Shown here piece by piece: positions 1 through 7,917 of a stretch of DNA of 46,376 nucleotides. The position numbers and the translations under genes are program-made. Each line of letters starts with the position of its first letter. Within the stretch, counting starts at the first letter, position 1. Under the pieces are notes generated by a model. That model saw only the letters and a program-made list of their open reading frames with translations, was not told where the DNA came from and made no database searches. The stretch covers positions 1-46,376 of IMG/VR virus record IMGVR_UViG_3300047369_000592, one strand, 5' to 3'. Source of the stretch: a virus.

Positions 1-164
1 ATGACTGGTTTAATATTGAACTAGGTGCTATTGTTGATTACCACCCGTTCTTTAATCATACAGGAATTGAACCGTTTACCTGTACTGCGACTGTTAAACA
101 CCTGCGTGTAGCATGGCAAGAAACAGGCCAAGGAACGGTTGACAAAGTAGTATTCAGACTGTAA
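1..164 (+). CDS. 3' end of an unidentified protein (partial)
   Basis: The frame beginning at base 3 is open to a TAA at 162-164 and encodes the last 53 residues of a protein that starts before the window. The fragment is moderately hydrophobic, rich in aromatic and beta-prone residues (for example DWFNIELGAIVDY and KHLRVAWQETGQG), and ends VVFRL. I do not recognise it. It lies directly upstream of the primase on the same strand with a 9-base gap, so it is probably in the same transcription unit. The beta-rich composition would fit a virion component, but that is only an impression. Confidence 0.6.
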   Translation, partial: DWFNIELGAIVDYHPFFNHTGIEPFTCTATVKHLRVAWQETGQGTVDKVVFRL

Positions 165-173
165 TATAATTAT

Positions 174-1190
174 ATGACTATTGTAACAGACTTTGTTAAG
201 ACAGTTCTACCTGTGAACTGGAAGACTACGCCGAGCGGTTGGACTTCTGGAAACTGTCCTATGTGTATACATAACGGACAAACACGTCCAGATACAAAAG
301 GTCGAGGCGGCTTTAGATTTAATGATGATAACTTTCAATACAATTGTTTTAATTGTGGATATACAACAGGTCATAGTCCGGGCAAACGAATTAGTAGTAG
401 GCTAAAAAAGTTACTTAACACTTTTGGTGCTGACGAATCTGACATACAACGTTTGCAACTTGAATTATTAAAAGAAGAAGATATAGCAACCGTTCTTGCG
501 AAACAAGCAAAACGTGCCGAACCTGTTATTATTGACTGGGAGGAATATCCATTACCAGAAGGCACACAGAGTATATGTGATTATAACGGTGAAAGTACTT
601 CTGAATTCATTAAAGCAGTAGAGTATCTATATGAACGTGGCTACGATCCAATGGACAAACGTTTTATGTATAGTCCTAGTAAACTTCCAGGTAGAATGAA
701 GAGTAGATTTATACTGCCTTTTACATATAAAGGAAAAGTAGTAGGATATACTGCTCGTTGGATTGGTAATCCTCCAGAAGGTATGCCCAAGTATTTTAAT
801 CAACAACCTAAAAACAATTTTGTTTATGGTTTAGATAGGCAAACTCATAATAAAAATATAGTAATAGTAACTGAAGGACCTCTAGATGCCATTGTAACTG
901 ACGGTGTTGCAATAGGAAGTAATAATATTAATGATGACCAAGCAAATATTATTGATAATTTAAATAAACGTGTTATACTACTAGCAGATGCAGACAAAGC
1001 AGGTTTGAAAGCAATAAGCACAGCCGTCGATAGAGGTTGGAGCGTAGCATTTCCTGAATGGGAAGATTGTAAAGATGCAAGCGATGCTCTATTAAAGTAT
1101 GGTAGATTGTTTACAGTGCGAAGTATTTTAGATAGTGCAGTGAGTAATCCAACAAAGATAAAAGTATTAGCGAAAGGTTATTGTAAGTAA
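174..1190 (+). CDS. 61: DNA primase (T4 gp61-like, zinc finger + TOPRIM)
   Basis: This 338-residue protein probably makes RNA primers at the replication fork with the adjacent helicase. An N-terminal zinc-binding module is visible as C28-x2-C31 and C58-x2-C61, with aromatic residues between the pairs as in primase zinc ribbons. A TOPRIM domain follows: the glutamate motif TEGPLDA at 233-239 and the metal-binding LLADADKAG around 269-277, then DCKDASDAL near 298-306, typical of phage TOPRIM primases. The family assignment rests on these motifs and on position. The stop codon overlaps the helicase start by one base, so the two are translationally coupled, which mirrors the functional pairing of T4 gp61 and gp41. 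Confidence 0.88.
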   Translation: MTIVTDFVKTVLPVNWKTTPSGWTSGNCPMCIHNGQTRPDTKGRGGFRFNDDNFQYNCFNCGYTTGHSPGKRISSRLKKLLNTFGADESDIQRLQLELLKEEDIATVLAKQAKRAEPVIIDWEEYPLPEGTQSICDYNGESTSEFIKAVEYLYERGYDPMDKRFMYSPSKLPGRMKSRFILPFTYKGKVVGYTARWIGNPPEGMPKYFNQQPKNNFVYGLDRQTHNKNIVIVTEGPLDAIVTDGVAIGSNNINDDQANIIDNLNKRVILLADADKAGLKAISTAVDRGWSVAFPEWEDCKDASDALLKYGRLFTVRSILDSAVSNPTKIKVLAKGYCK

Positions 1191-2587
1191 TGGCAACAGA
1201 ATATAATTTAGAACTACAAAAGTTATTTGTAGAGTTCTTAGCACAAGATCAAGATTTGTTTGTGCGTGTTAATGGTATCCTCAATGAAGAATACTTTGAT
1301 AGAACACTGCGAAAAACTGTTGGTTTTATTAGAGAACATGCAACAGAGTATGGTGCGTTGCCAACAAAAGAACAAATCATAGCAACAACTGGTATGGATT
1401 TAAACGGCATTTCATCAGAGGTTGATGAAAGACATAAGAAGTGGTTTATAGATGAGTTTGAACAGTTTTGTAAACATAAAGCATTAGAAGGTGCAATTCT
1501 AGCAAGTACAGACTTACTAGAAAAAAGCGAGTACGGAGCAGTTGAAAAACTTGTAAAAGATGCAGTTCAACTTGGACTTGCAAAACATATGGGAACAAAC
1601 TATTGGGAAGATCCGGCAGGACGTATTGAAGCGGTTCGTAATACAAGAGGCGGCACAAGTACAGGCTGGGCAGAGATTGATAAAAAATTATATGGTGGTT
1701 TTAATAAAGGCGAACTTAATATCTTTTGTGCGGCATCTGGCGGAGGTAAAAGTCTGTTCTTGCAAAACTTGGCACTAAATTGGGCTTTGGAAGGCATGAA
1801 CGTACTGTATATTAGTTTGGAACTTAGTGAAGAATTATGTAGTATGCGATTGGATAGTATGCTCACAGGTTATAACACAAAAGAAGTTTTCCGTAATACA
1901 GATGATGTAGATTTAAAAGTTCGTATGGCAAGTAAAAAAGCAGGCCGCTTACAAATTGTACAATTACCAAATGGTATTACATGTAATGATTTGAATAGTT
2001 ATATGCGAGAATTTGAGGTTAAAACTGGTGTTAAAGTAGATTGTATGTTGGTTGATTATTTAGATCTAATGATGCCAGCACAACGCAAGGTTCCGCCTAG
2101 CGACTTGTATATTAAAGATAAGTTTGTTTCTGAAGAATTGCGTAACTTTGCAGTGGAACATGATTTACTTTTTGCAACGGCATCACAGTTAAACAGAAGT
2201 GCGGTTGAAGAAATTGAATTTGACCATAGTCATATTAGTGGAGGTATTAGTAAAATTCAGACAGCAGACAACGTTATTGGTATTTTTACAAGCCAAGCAA
2301 TGCGAGAACGTGGCCGTTATCAAATACAATTTATGAAAACTCGTAGTAGTGCTGGTGTTGGAAGTAAGGTAGATTTAGCATTTGACATTGCTGGATTGCG
2401 TATTACTGATCTAGAAGAACAAGAAAGCGAATCAGATATGATTAATAGTAGTTATAATGATAAACTAGATTCGTTACGTAGACAATCAACAGTAAGTAAA
2501 TCTGCTGGTGTGCAAGCGGCAGAAATTGTACAAACGCACACACTGTCACAAGAAAAGTTCAGAAATATTTTAAAAAAGCAAGATTAG
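1190..2587 (+). CDS. 41: Replicative DNA helicase (T4 gp41 / DnaB family)
   Basis: This 465-residue protein is a hexameric DnaB-family helicase. The first 130 or so residues are helical and would form the N-terminal domain. The RecA-like core has Walker A (AASGGGKS, 181-188), the H1a glutamate in YISLEL (about E211), Walker B ending LVDYLDLM (D289), and the H3 glutamine in ATASQLNRSA (Q333). The GGISKIQTADNVIGI stretch resembles the H4 region of DnaB. Length and motif spacing match T4-type gp41. The ATG overlaps the stop of the primase gene. A late promoter octamer overlaps the stop codon, so the next gene can be transcribed independently. Confidence 0.93.
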   Translation: MATEYNLELQKLFVEFLAQDQDLFVRVNGILNEEYFDRTLRKTVGFIREHATEYGALPTKEQIIATTGMDLNGISSEVDERHKKWFIDEFEQFCKHKALEGAILASTDLLEKSEYGAVEKLVKDAVQLGLAKHMGTNYWEDPAGRIEAVRNTRGGTSTGWAEIDKKLYGGFNKGELNIFCAASGGGKSLFLQNLALNWALEGMNVLYISLELSEELCSMRLDSMLTGYNTKEVFRNTDDVDLKVRMASKKAGRLQIVQLPNGITCNDLNSYMREFEVKTGVKVDCMLVDYLDLMMPAQRKVPPSDLYIKDKFVSEELRNFAVEHDLLFATASQLNRSAVEEIEFDHSHISGGISKIQTADNVIGIFTSQAMRERGRYQIQFMKTRSSAGVGSKVDLAFDIAGLRITDLEEQESESDMINSSYNDKLDSLRRQSTVSKSAGVQAAEIVQTHTLSQEKFRNILKKQD

Positions 2588-2594
2588 ATAAATA
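2587..2594 (+). promoter_or_regulatory. T4-type late promoter octamer (GATAAATA)
   Basis: GATAAATAC begins at the last base of the helicase stop codon. It is one base off the T4 late consensus TATAAATA, which is read by a gp55-type sigma factor. An AAAGGATAA ribosome-binding site and the ATG at 2618 follow. Confidence 0.6.
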
Positions 2595-2617
2595 CTTTAT
2601 ATTAAAGGATAACAGCC

Positions 2618-2866
2618 ATGAAAAAGCGTACTAGATCTCTATTAGAAGAAATTAATAGTATTTCTCCGGTTAAGGATAATAAAATTATCCTTGAAAGTAG
2701 AGGAGTGAACGCCATTAGTAGTATTGTTAATCTTTTAGAAATGATAGAAAACCACTATGAACCTGAAGTAGCACAAGACTTAACAAAACGTGTTATGCTT
2801 AGTATTAAAAATAGAGACTCAGACAGATTTCTTAGAGGTGTTAAAAAATTGCGAGGACCAAAGTGA
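2618..2866 (+). CDS. Small conserved-type phage protein, function unknown
   Basis: This 82-residue charged protein is predicted to be mostly helical and has no motif I recognise. The middle (about residues 25-65) reads as two amphipathic helices, and the C-terminus is basic (KKLRGPK). It has its own late promoter and an AAAGGA ribosome-binding site, and its stop overlaps the start of the ligase-like gene by four bases. Its helical pattern (short N-terminal helix, then a D/E-rich hinge before a final helix) resembles the N-terminal part of the product at 5929, but I cannot claim homology. Confidence 0.6.
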   Translation: MKKRTRSLLEEINSISPVKDNKIILESRGVNAISSIVNLLEMIENHYEPEVAQDLTKRVMLSIKNRDSDRFLRGVKKLRGPK

Positions 2867-4068
2867 AGGTAAACGATATTGTTGGACACAAGAAGAGGCG
2901 TCATAGAAGTAGCAGGAAACATCGTAAGATACAACCTGATAATTTATACCATGCAGACGCTAAAAAACTAGACGAAGTCGCAAAACAAAAAGGTAGAGAT
3001 ATTAATCACTTAGAAGATTTAGTTATTTTCTATGGAAGTAGTGGCGCCAAACAAGCCATTGCAGCATTGAGAAAATTAGAATCTAATCCGCAAGAAACTA
3101 CAATTAAATGGGATGGTAGTCCAGCATTAATTTTTGGACGTGATGATCAAGGCGAATTTATATTAACAGATAAATCTGGATTTAGTGCTACGACTTATGA
3201 CGGTCGTGTTAAAAGTGCTGACGAACTACAATCAATGTTTTTAAACAGAAAATTAAAAGATCCAAGTAAAGCAGGTGAACGCAAAAAGTTTGCACAACGT
3301 ATGGCCAGTATGTGGAATACATTTGAATCTGCAACTCCTGAATCGTTCAGAGGCTATGTTCACGGAGACTTATTATATAGTAGCACACCTAATGAAGTAA
3401 AAGGAAAGTTAAACTTTCAACCCAATACAACTTTATACAGTGTAGAGCCTAGTAGTGATATTGGTAAAAAAATTAGTAATAGTAAAATTGGTATCGTAAT
3501 ACATGCTTATATTGATTTAGAAGGAAACAAGAGTAAACCAGATAGTTCAATATTTCAAGGCAGCGAACTACTAGTTATGCCTCCTGTATATATTACAGAC
3601 AGTCCCGAAATAGATGATGCGGCTGTTAAACAAATTGAAGATTTTGTTAGCAGTAATGCACAGGTTATTGATAAATTTTTAAGTATTCCTCCTGAAATGA
3701 AAATGGGAGACTGGGATAATATTTTATACGCATACATAAATGCAAGTACAAAAGCAAATGATTTAGACGACTGGAGCCCTAAAAACTTTTTGAACTGGGT
3801 AGCAGGTAGTAAATTAAGTAATCCTAAAAAACAAAAAGCAACTGACTGGGTTAAAAATAATCCAAATGGATATCAAGCAGTATTCAATACAGTATCAGGT
3901 TTGATGAAGGCTAAGAATGCTATTATTGCACAATTAGACAAACAGCCAGCAGATATTAAGTCATTTACGAATGGCCAAGAGGGTGGTGAAGGTTATGTTA
4001 TTGGTAAAGATATTAAATTAGTTAATAGAGGCGGATTTACCGCGGCAAACTTTGCGAGGCCAAGATAA
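2863..4068 (+). CDS. Nucleotidyltransferase / DNA-RNA ligase-like protein
   Basis: This 401-residue protein carries the motif order of the covalent nucleotidyltransferase (ligase/capping enzyme) superfamily. TIKWDGSPALIFGR at about 80-93 matches motif I (KxDG, lysine K82 as the AMP acceptor). GYVHGDLLYS at 164-173 resembles motif III. EGYVI at 376-380 and KLVNR at 385-389 resemble motifs IV and V. The first 25 residues are very basic (HKKRRHRSSRKHRK), which suggests nucleic-acid binding. A long region between motifs III and IV (about 220-370) is unlike ordinary compact ligases, so it could be a degenerate or specialised member. I recall uncharacterised families of this kind in T4-like marine phages, but the enzymatic role is inferred. 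It is co-transcribed with its neighbours by overlaps. Confidence 0.6.
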   Translation: MKVNDIVGHKKRRHRSSRKHRKIQPDNLYHADAKKLDEVAKQKGRDINHLEDLVIFYGSSGAKQAIAALRKLESNPQETTIKWDGSPALIFGRDDQGEFILTDKSGFSATTYDGRVKSADELQSMFLNRKLKDPSKAGERKKFAQRMASMWNTFESATPESFRGYVHGDLLYSSTPNEVKGKLNFQPNTTLYSVEPSSDIGKKISNSKIGIVIHAYIDLEGNKSKPDSSIFQGSELLVMPPVYITDSPEIDDAAVKQIEDFVSSNAQVIDKFLSIPPEMKMGDWDNILYAYINASTKANDLDDWSPKNFLNWVAGSKLSNPKKQKATDWVKNNPNGYQAVFNTVSGLMKAKNAIIAQLDKQPADIKSFTNGQEGGEGYVIGKDIKLVNRGGFTAANFARPR

Positions 4069-4835
4069 TGCAAAAGAAATATACACCAAGTGAGTATGCA
4101 GTTATGTATGGCGGTCATGATTTGGAAGATATTGATAAAGCAACAAAAGAATTATCATTTATACAATCATTAGGCGAAGCAAGAATGTTCCGTTCAAAAG
4201 AACAAATTGCCGGCGCCGGCGCCAGAGCTATTACAGATCATATTTTTGTTAACCTATTATCATTATATGCAATGAGTCAAGATTATAATTATGCGCCTGT
4301 AGCAAAAGAGTATGCAAAGCGTACAAGAGCTCCAGGATCAAGTTTTGGTAGAGCTGCGCCTGGCGGAACAGATCTATATCAAAGTATTTTTAGTGCATTG
4401 CGTAGTGATTCATTATTAAACAAAGAAAAAGATGCAATGCTAATGGGCAAGGTTAATATTGATAAACCACGTATTAACAGATTTTTGCAACAGATACAAC
4501 AAGGAACTGTAACAGATGCCCAAGCAATGCAATTCTTTTATAAGTTGGAAAGAGATTTAAAGATACAAGACCCAAAGTTGAGAGCATCACGTAGACTTAT
4601 TTCAAATTGGAATGGATTAACTACACAACAACAGCAATTATCAGGAACTCAACTAATGCGTTATTATAGATTAAACGGGCGTAGAAGTGATATTATGCCA
4701 CTATATTCTAAATTTACTAAAGATAATGATTTAATACTAGATAAAGGCGAGAAGCGTTCTATTGCAGGACGTATAGCAAGAGGTGCGGGTGCATTTGCGG
4801 CAGGTTATGCAATTGGTAAGGCCTTGCCATCCTAA
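4068..4835 (+). CDS. Hypothetical protein with C-terminal Gly/Ala-rich helix
   Basis: This 255-residue protein has no recognised family. It is rich in Q, R and S and predicted to be largely helical. The C-terminal 25 residues (RIARGAGAFAAGYAIGKA) form a small-residue helix that could insert in a membrane or pack in an oligomer. The ATG overlaps the stop of the ligase-like gene by one base, which implies coupled translation. Position between replication genes and small virion-type genes does not reveal its job. Confidence 0.6.
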   Translation: MQKKYTPSEYAVMYGGHDLEDIDKATKELSFIQSLGEARMFRSKEQIAGAGARAITDHIFVNLLSLYAMSQDYNYAPVAKEYAKRTRAPGSSFGRAAPGGTDLYQSIFSALRSDSLLNKEKDAMLMGKVNIDKPRINRFLQQIQQGTVTDAQAMQFFYKLERDLKIQDPKLRASRRLISNWNGLTTQQQQLSGTQLMRYYRLNGRRSDIMPLYSKFTKDNDLILDKGEKRSIAGRIARGAGAFAAGYAIGKALPS

Positions 4836-4838
4836 GTT

Positions 4839-5312
4839 ATGACAACTTCTCCTAGAGCAACATATAGGCCAACAGAAGTATTAACCGGTGATACAGATTT
4901 TTTCCAAGCATATAGTTTGGTAGATATAACTGACACTGGCTTTTATGACCCTAAAAATTCAACAAATCCATATAAACAAGCCCAAAACTTAAACAGCCTC
5001 ATACAGGCGTTAAGTCTAAGAACACAACTTGTTTTAAGTAGTGTAACTATTTTAACCAATCAAGACTTAGCAGATTATAATTTTGGTACAGATTATACCG
5101 GATTAAATACTATATGGTTGTTTAAATTTGCCAGTGAGAAAGTAGATAGTTGGCAAAAAGGATTAGATAATGTTTATTTTGCAACAGATGATGTTGATAA
5201 AGTTCCTATATTCACAGGTCTTGATGAGACAGCAACAATTAGCAATGCAAGAATAGATACAAAGTCTGTAAATAGTAAAAATTTGTACTTTATAGGAAGT
5301 AAGAATCTATAA
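4839..5312 (+). CDS. Hypothetical, possibly virion-associated protein
   Basis: This 157-residue protein has a Thr/Asn/Asp-rich, beta-prone composition and no catalytic motif. Features such as YRPTEVLTGDTDFFQAY near the N-terminus and the aromatic-rich middle are typical in style of minor structural proteins, but I do not recognise the family. It starts three bases after the preceding stop. Its own TAA lies inside the TATAAATA late octamer that serves the next gene. Confidence 0.55.
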   Translation: MTTSPRATYRPTEVLTGDTDFFQAYSLVDITDTGFYDPKNSTNPYKQAQNLNSLIQALSLRTQLVLSSVTILTNQDLADYNFGTDYTGLNTIWLFKFASEKVDSWQKGLDNVYFATDDVDKVPIFTGLDETATISNARIDTKSVNSKNLYFIGSKNL

Positions 5313-5315
5313 ATA
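5308..5315 (+). promoter_or_regulatory. T4-type late promoter octamer (TATAAATA)
   Basis: Perfect TATAAATA followed by C, overlapping the TAA stop at 5310-5312. It precedes a leader of about 60 bases and the coiled-coil membrane protein at 5376. Confidence 0.7.
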
Positions 5316-5375
5316 CATATAGTGCAAGAAGTACAACGATTGAAAATCAGCTCTGAATAAGGCAACGCAAAACCA

Positions 5376-5645
5376 ATGGCAATGCAACAGTCAAGACTAG
5401 AGCGTGAAAATCTCGAGGCCCATGTAGATTTATGTGCAGAGAGATATCGCGTATTGGAAGAAAAATTAGACAAACTTGATGAAAAGTTTGACAGATTAGA
5501 AACGGCTATGGATTCTCTAGTAGAGAAACAAGTTCAAGATAAAGCAAGTAGTAATAAACTTCTTATTGGTGCTGCTGCTACGGTTATTGCGGGTTTGTTG
5601 TCAACAGTAGTATTGTTATTGTTGAATCTACAAGGATTAAATTGA
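5376..5645 (+). CDS. Coiled-coil protein with C-terminal membrane anchor (XhlA/holin-like layout)
   Basis: This 89-residue protein has a clear two-part design. Residues 5-55 form a heptad-patterned coiled coil (EEKLDKLDEKFDRLETAMDS), and residues 63-86 form one hydrophobic helix (LLIGAAATVIAGLLSTVVLL). That layout is shared by XhlA-type haemolysins and holin-associated phage proteins, so a role in membrane attachment or lysis is possible, but layout alone does not prove it. It is under a perfect late octamer, consistent with late expression. Its stop overlaps the next start. A second ATG lies two codons downstream. Confidence 0.6.
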   Translation: MAMQQSRLERENLEAHVDLCAERYRVLEEKLDKLDEKFDRLETAMDSLVEKQVQDKASSNKLLIGAAATVIAGLLSTVVLLLLNLQGLN

Positions 5646-5932
5646 TGTTTTTAATGGAAGGTTATCAGACGGTTGTTGCCGAGGCCAAAGTAGTTTATGG
5701 GCGTCGAGGGAATAAAGTTGTCAAGATGTTTCGTTGTACAGTAGGTAAACGTAAAGGACGCAAAGTGTCAAACCCAGCACAATGCGCCGCACCAATTGAT
5801 TTAAAGAAACGTTACACTCTACGAAAAGTAAAAAATAAAATGGGTTCGCGTTTGGCAAAAAAGGCACAACGTACAAAGCGTTTAAATCCTGCAAGTAAGA
5901 TTGCAGCAAAATTGAATAAGGCAAGAAGATGA
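5645..5932 (+). CDS. Very basic small protein, probable nucleic-acid binder
   Basis: This 95-residue protein is strongly Lys/Arg-rich from about residue 20 onward (GKRKGRKVS, KKRYTLRKVKNKMG, KKAQRTKRLNP). A pair of cysteines (FRC and AQC) is separated by about 16 residues. The charge suggests DNA or RNA binding, or packing with acidic head-core partners. The ATG at 5645 overlaps the previous TGA and is preceded by AAGGA. A second ATG three codons in is possible. Family not recognised. Confidence 0.6.
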   Translation: MFLMEGYQTVVAEAKVVYGRRGNKVVKMFRCTVGKRKGRKVSNPAQCAAPIDLKKRYTLRKVKNKMGSRLAKKAQRTKRLNPASKIAAKLNKARR

Positions 5933-6420
5933 AGATTAAAGATAACAGTATAGTAGATACAATTATTGATTTTGCTAACGTCAAGTTTGGTGTAGAAATG
6001 AAAGTAGATCAAGTAAGTGATCAATTAAAAAATATGTCGTTTTCAGAAACACTTAAACTTGTAGATGCAATTAAAAATGATGATAATGATGCATTTTTAA
6101 ACTACGTTGATTTAAGTGCAGTACAAGAAGCATACGGAACTGGCACAACAGCATCACCAAGTAGAGCAACAACTAGACAAGCATCTGGTGTAGTACAAAA
6201 TCGTAGAGCAAATATTTCGGCACAGGATCAGGCAAGAGACTCAGTAGTTTCACAGAGATCAGTCGCAGGTGGAAATAAACAAGCAACTGGTCAGGGAAGT
6301 AATAGCAGTCGTGTAGGAGCAGACCCTGATGATGTACAACGTGATCAAAACTCTCAAGCCGTGCAAAATAATGCCGCTGAGATTGAACGTTTAAAACAAT
6401 TAGCAATGGGTAAGAAATAA
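5929..6420 (+). CDS. Hypothetical protein, helical N-terminus and disordered Q/N/S-rich tail
   Basis: This 163-residue protein has an ordered, helical first 65 residues (VDTIIDFANVKFGVEMKVD, then SETLKLVDAIKND). A long low-complexity linker follows, rich in Ala, Thr, Gln, Ser and Asn, and a short final helix ends MGKK. Such a helical-domain-plus-tail design occurs in scaffolding and adaptor proteins, but I do not recognise it. It overlaps both neighbours by one to four bases, within a run of coupled genes. Confidence 0.6.
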   Translation: MKIKDNSIVDTIIDFANVKFGVEMKVDQVSDQLKNMSFSETLKLVDAIKNDDNDAFLNYVDLSAVQEAYGTGTTASPSRATTRQASGVVQNRRANISAQDQARDSVVSQRSVAGGNKQATGQGSNSSRVGADPDDVQRDQNSQAVQNNAAEIERLKQLAMGKK

Positions 6421-6632
6421 TGCGTACTATTGAAATGCCCGGTGGCATCCCTGTCTTTATTAGTAACTTAGAAAGCAAAGTATACGAGTGTATGAAAGAA
6501 GAAGTATGCAAAGAAGATCTAAGTGAACGTGACCAAGCAATTGCACAAAATTTAGTAAACAAAGGCCTTTGTTCTCGTGTTAGAAAAGAAGGCAAAATGT
6601 ATTTTAAAAGATCTCAAAATAGTTTAAAATGA
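6420..6632 (+). CDS. Small hypothetical protein, winged-helix-like pattern
   Basis: This 70-residue protein has a helix (ESKVYECMKEEVC), a second helix (ERDQAIAQNLVNKG) and a terminal basic hairpin (CSRVRKEGKMYFKRS). That order resembles a small winged-helix fold, which would suggest DNA binding, but no diagnostic motif is present. It is coupled by overlapping stop and start codons to the genes on both sides. Confidence 0.55.
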   Translation: MRTIEMPGGIPVFISNLESKVYECMKEEVCKEDLSERDQAIAQNLVNKGLCSRVRKEGKMYFKRSQNSLK

Positions 6633-7315
6633 TAATAAACACATATGGTTGTAGTTGGACAAGTGGTGTGAGTCTACAATATGGAAACTGGCCACTATAT
6701 TGTTCAATCAAGCGTCCTGATATTCATTGGAATAATTATGGTAGAGCAGGATCAAGTTTAACTTGGTCTACTTTCATTTCACAACTTGGTTTAAATAACG
6801 CAGATATTAATATAGTACAAGTAACTACACCTTGGCGATTAACCACATGGAACACAAATATTTCCAAAACACCACATAAATTTTTTAGAAACTGTAATGA
6901 TAAAAAATTTGAGAACCAGGGGGAAAACTATACGCAGTATAGAGTAACTTCAGACGTCAACGTATTAAACACTACTCCGGGAGATTTGAAAAAAGCGGTG
7001 AACAATACTAACGGTTTATTTAGAACACAAGAAAAAAATTTTCCGGAAATGTATTATGAGAGAGTAAATGAAGAATTACAATATTTTGAATGGATGACAA
7101 GTTTGCATTATCTAATAGAGAATGTTGATTTTGTTTTTTTATACGATTCTGTTCTACACGAAAGATATAGGTTCCTAGATACAAAAAATGTGCCATGTTT
7201 TTTCGAAAGTGAATTCTTTAATAAATACTGTATAGACGAAGGTAATCACTTTAACAGCGAGGGTAATCAATTACTGGCTGATTGGGTGTTACATAAAATT
7301 AGGAGATTGATATGA
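6629..7315 (+). CDS. SGNH-hydrolase-like protein, copy 1
   Basis: This 228-residue protein starts with the block I pattern of SGNH/GDSL esterases: IINTYGCSWTSG places Ser9 after GC, with a central NYGRAGSS segment that resembles block II. Near the C-terminus IDEGNHFNSEGNQLLADWV resembles block V, which supplies catalytic Asp and His (D203, H207). The block V spacing (DxxxH) is one residue longer than the canonical DxxH. Two other genes here share the GCS start and H-(x)n-G-(x)QLL ending, so this is a dispersed family. In bacteria such enzymes deacylate glycans or lipids. The substrate here is unknown. Confidence 0.6.
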   Translation: MIINTYGCSWTSGVSLQYGNWPLYCSIKRPDIHWNNYGRAGSSLTWSTFISQLGLNNADINIVQVTTPWRLTTWNTNISKTPHKFFRNCNDKKFENQGENYTQYRVTSDVNVLNTTPGDLKKAVNNTNGLFRTQEKNFPEMYYERVNEELQYFEWMTSLHYLIENVDFVFLYDSVLHERYRFLDTKNVPCFFESEFFNKYCIDEGNHFNSEGNQLLADWVLHKIRRLI

Positions 7316-7881
7316 CAATAGATCCAGAAATGTTAAAGATTTTACAGAATCTGGAGGATGCCCACACTAATGTTGAAGAGACTAAAGCAAAAAGAGCTTC
7401 TGGACAACATGTAGTTAAGGAAGATACTCAAGAAATGTATAACATTCTTAAAAAGATGGAAGACGCAACAACAAAAGCGGCTACTAAAGTTATTAAAAAT
7501 GGTGAACCTATTACTACACAAAATTCTGTAAGTATGGGCAAGTATACTATTGTTATGGAAAAGCGTACCTTAGTACAAGGTGTTAATAAAGTATACTATG
7601 ATATTAAAGATAATAATGGTAAAATAATTTATCCAGATATTGCTTTATTTGAAAGTGCAATGGCAGTCCTTAAAGGATTATGTACTGATTCAAAGAATAA
7701 CTCAAAGAAAATTATTGAACTTGATGAAAAATATAATATGTATCTGCAAGAAGCGGCATCACATAAACGTAGAATACGCAAGTTGAATGAAGGTTATAAA
7801 AAAGATGTAGGTTTAGCGAAGCAATCTTCTGCTATGGATAAAGCCTCTACTACTAAAAAGCAAATTAAGGCCCTAATTTAA
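7312..7881 (+). CDS. Hypothetical lysine-rich coiled-coil protein
   Basis: This 189-residue protein is highly charged. Helices at about 5-30 and 40-60 flank a central beta-rich segment (SMGKYTIVMEKRTLVQG, then VYYDIKDNNGKIIYPD), with a long helix at 120-165. I do not recognise it. It is preceded by a good AGGAG ribosome-binding site, and its start overlaps the end of the SGNH-like gene by four bases. The late octamer for the following gene overlaps its stop codon. Confidence 0.6.
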   Translation: MTIDPEMLKILQNLEDAHTNVEETKAKRASGQHVVKEDTQEMYNILKKMEDATTKAATKVIKNGEPITTQNSVSMGKYTIVMEKRTLVQGVNKVYYDIKDNNGKIIYPDIALFESAMAVLKGLCTDSKNNSKKIIELDEKYNMYLQEAASHKRRIRKLNEGYKKDVGLAKQSSAMDKASTTKKQIKALI

Positions 7882-7887
7882 TAAATA
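7880..7887 (+). promoter_or_regulatory. T4-type late promoter octamer (AATAAATA)
   Basis: AATAAATAC overlaps the end of the preceding stop codon and precedes a GCGAGG ribosome-binding site and the ATG at 7918. Confidence 0.55.
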
Positions 7888-7917
7888 CATTATAGAACAA
7901 ATAAAGCGAGGTTTATT

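Noticed and set aside
371-565. Minus-strand open frame inside the primase gene, and many similar antisense frames such as 20517-21086 and 38507-38842
   Set aside because: They lie opposite strongly supported genes, lack ribosome-binding sites and motifs, and have compositions expected of reverse-frame shadows.
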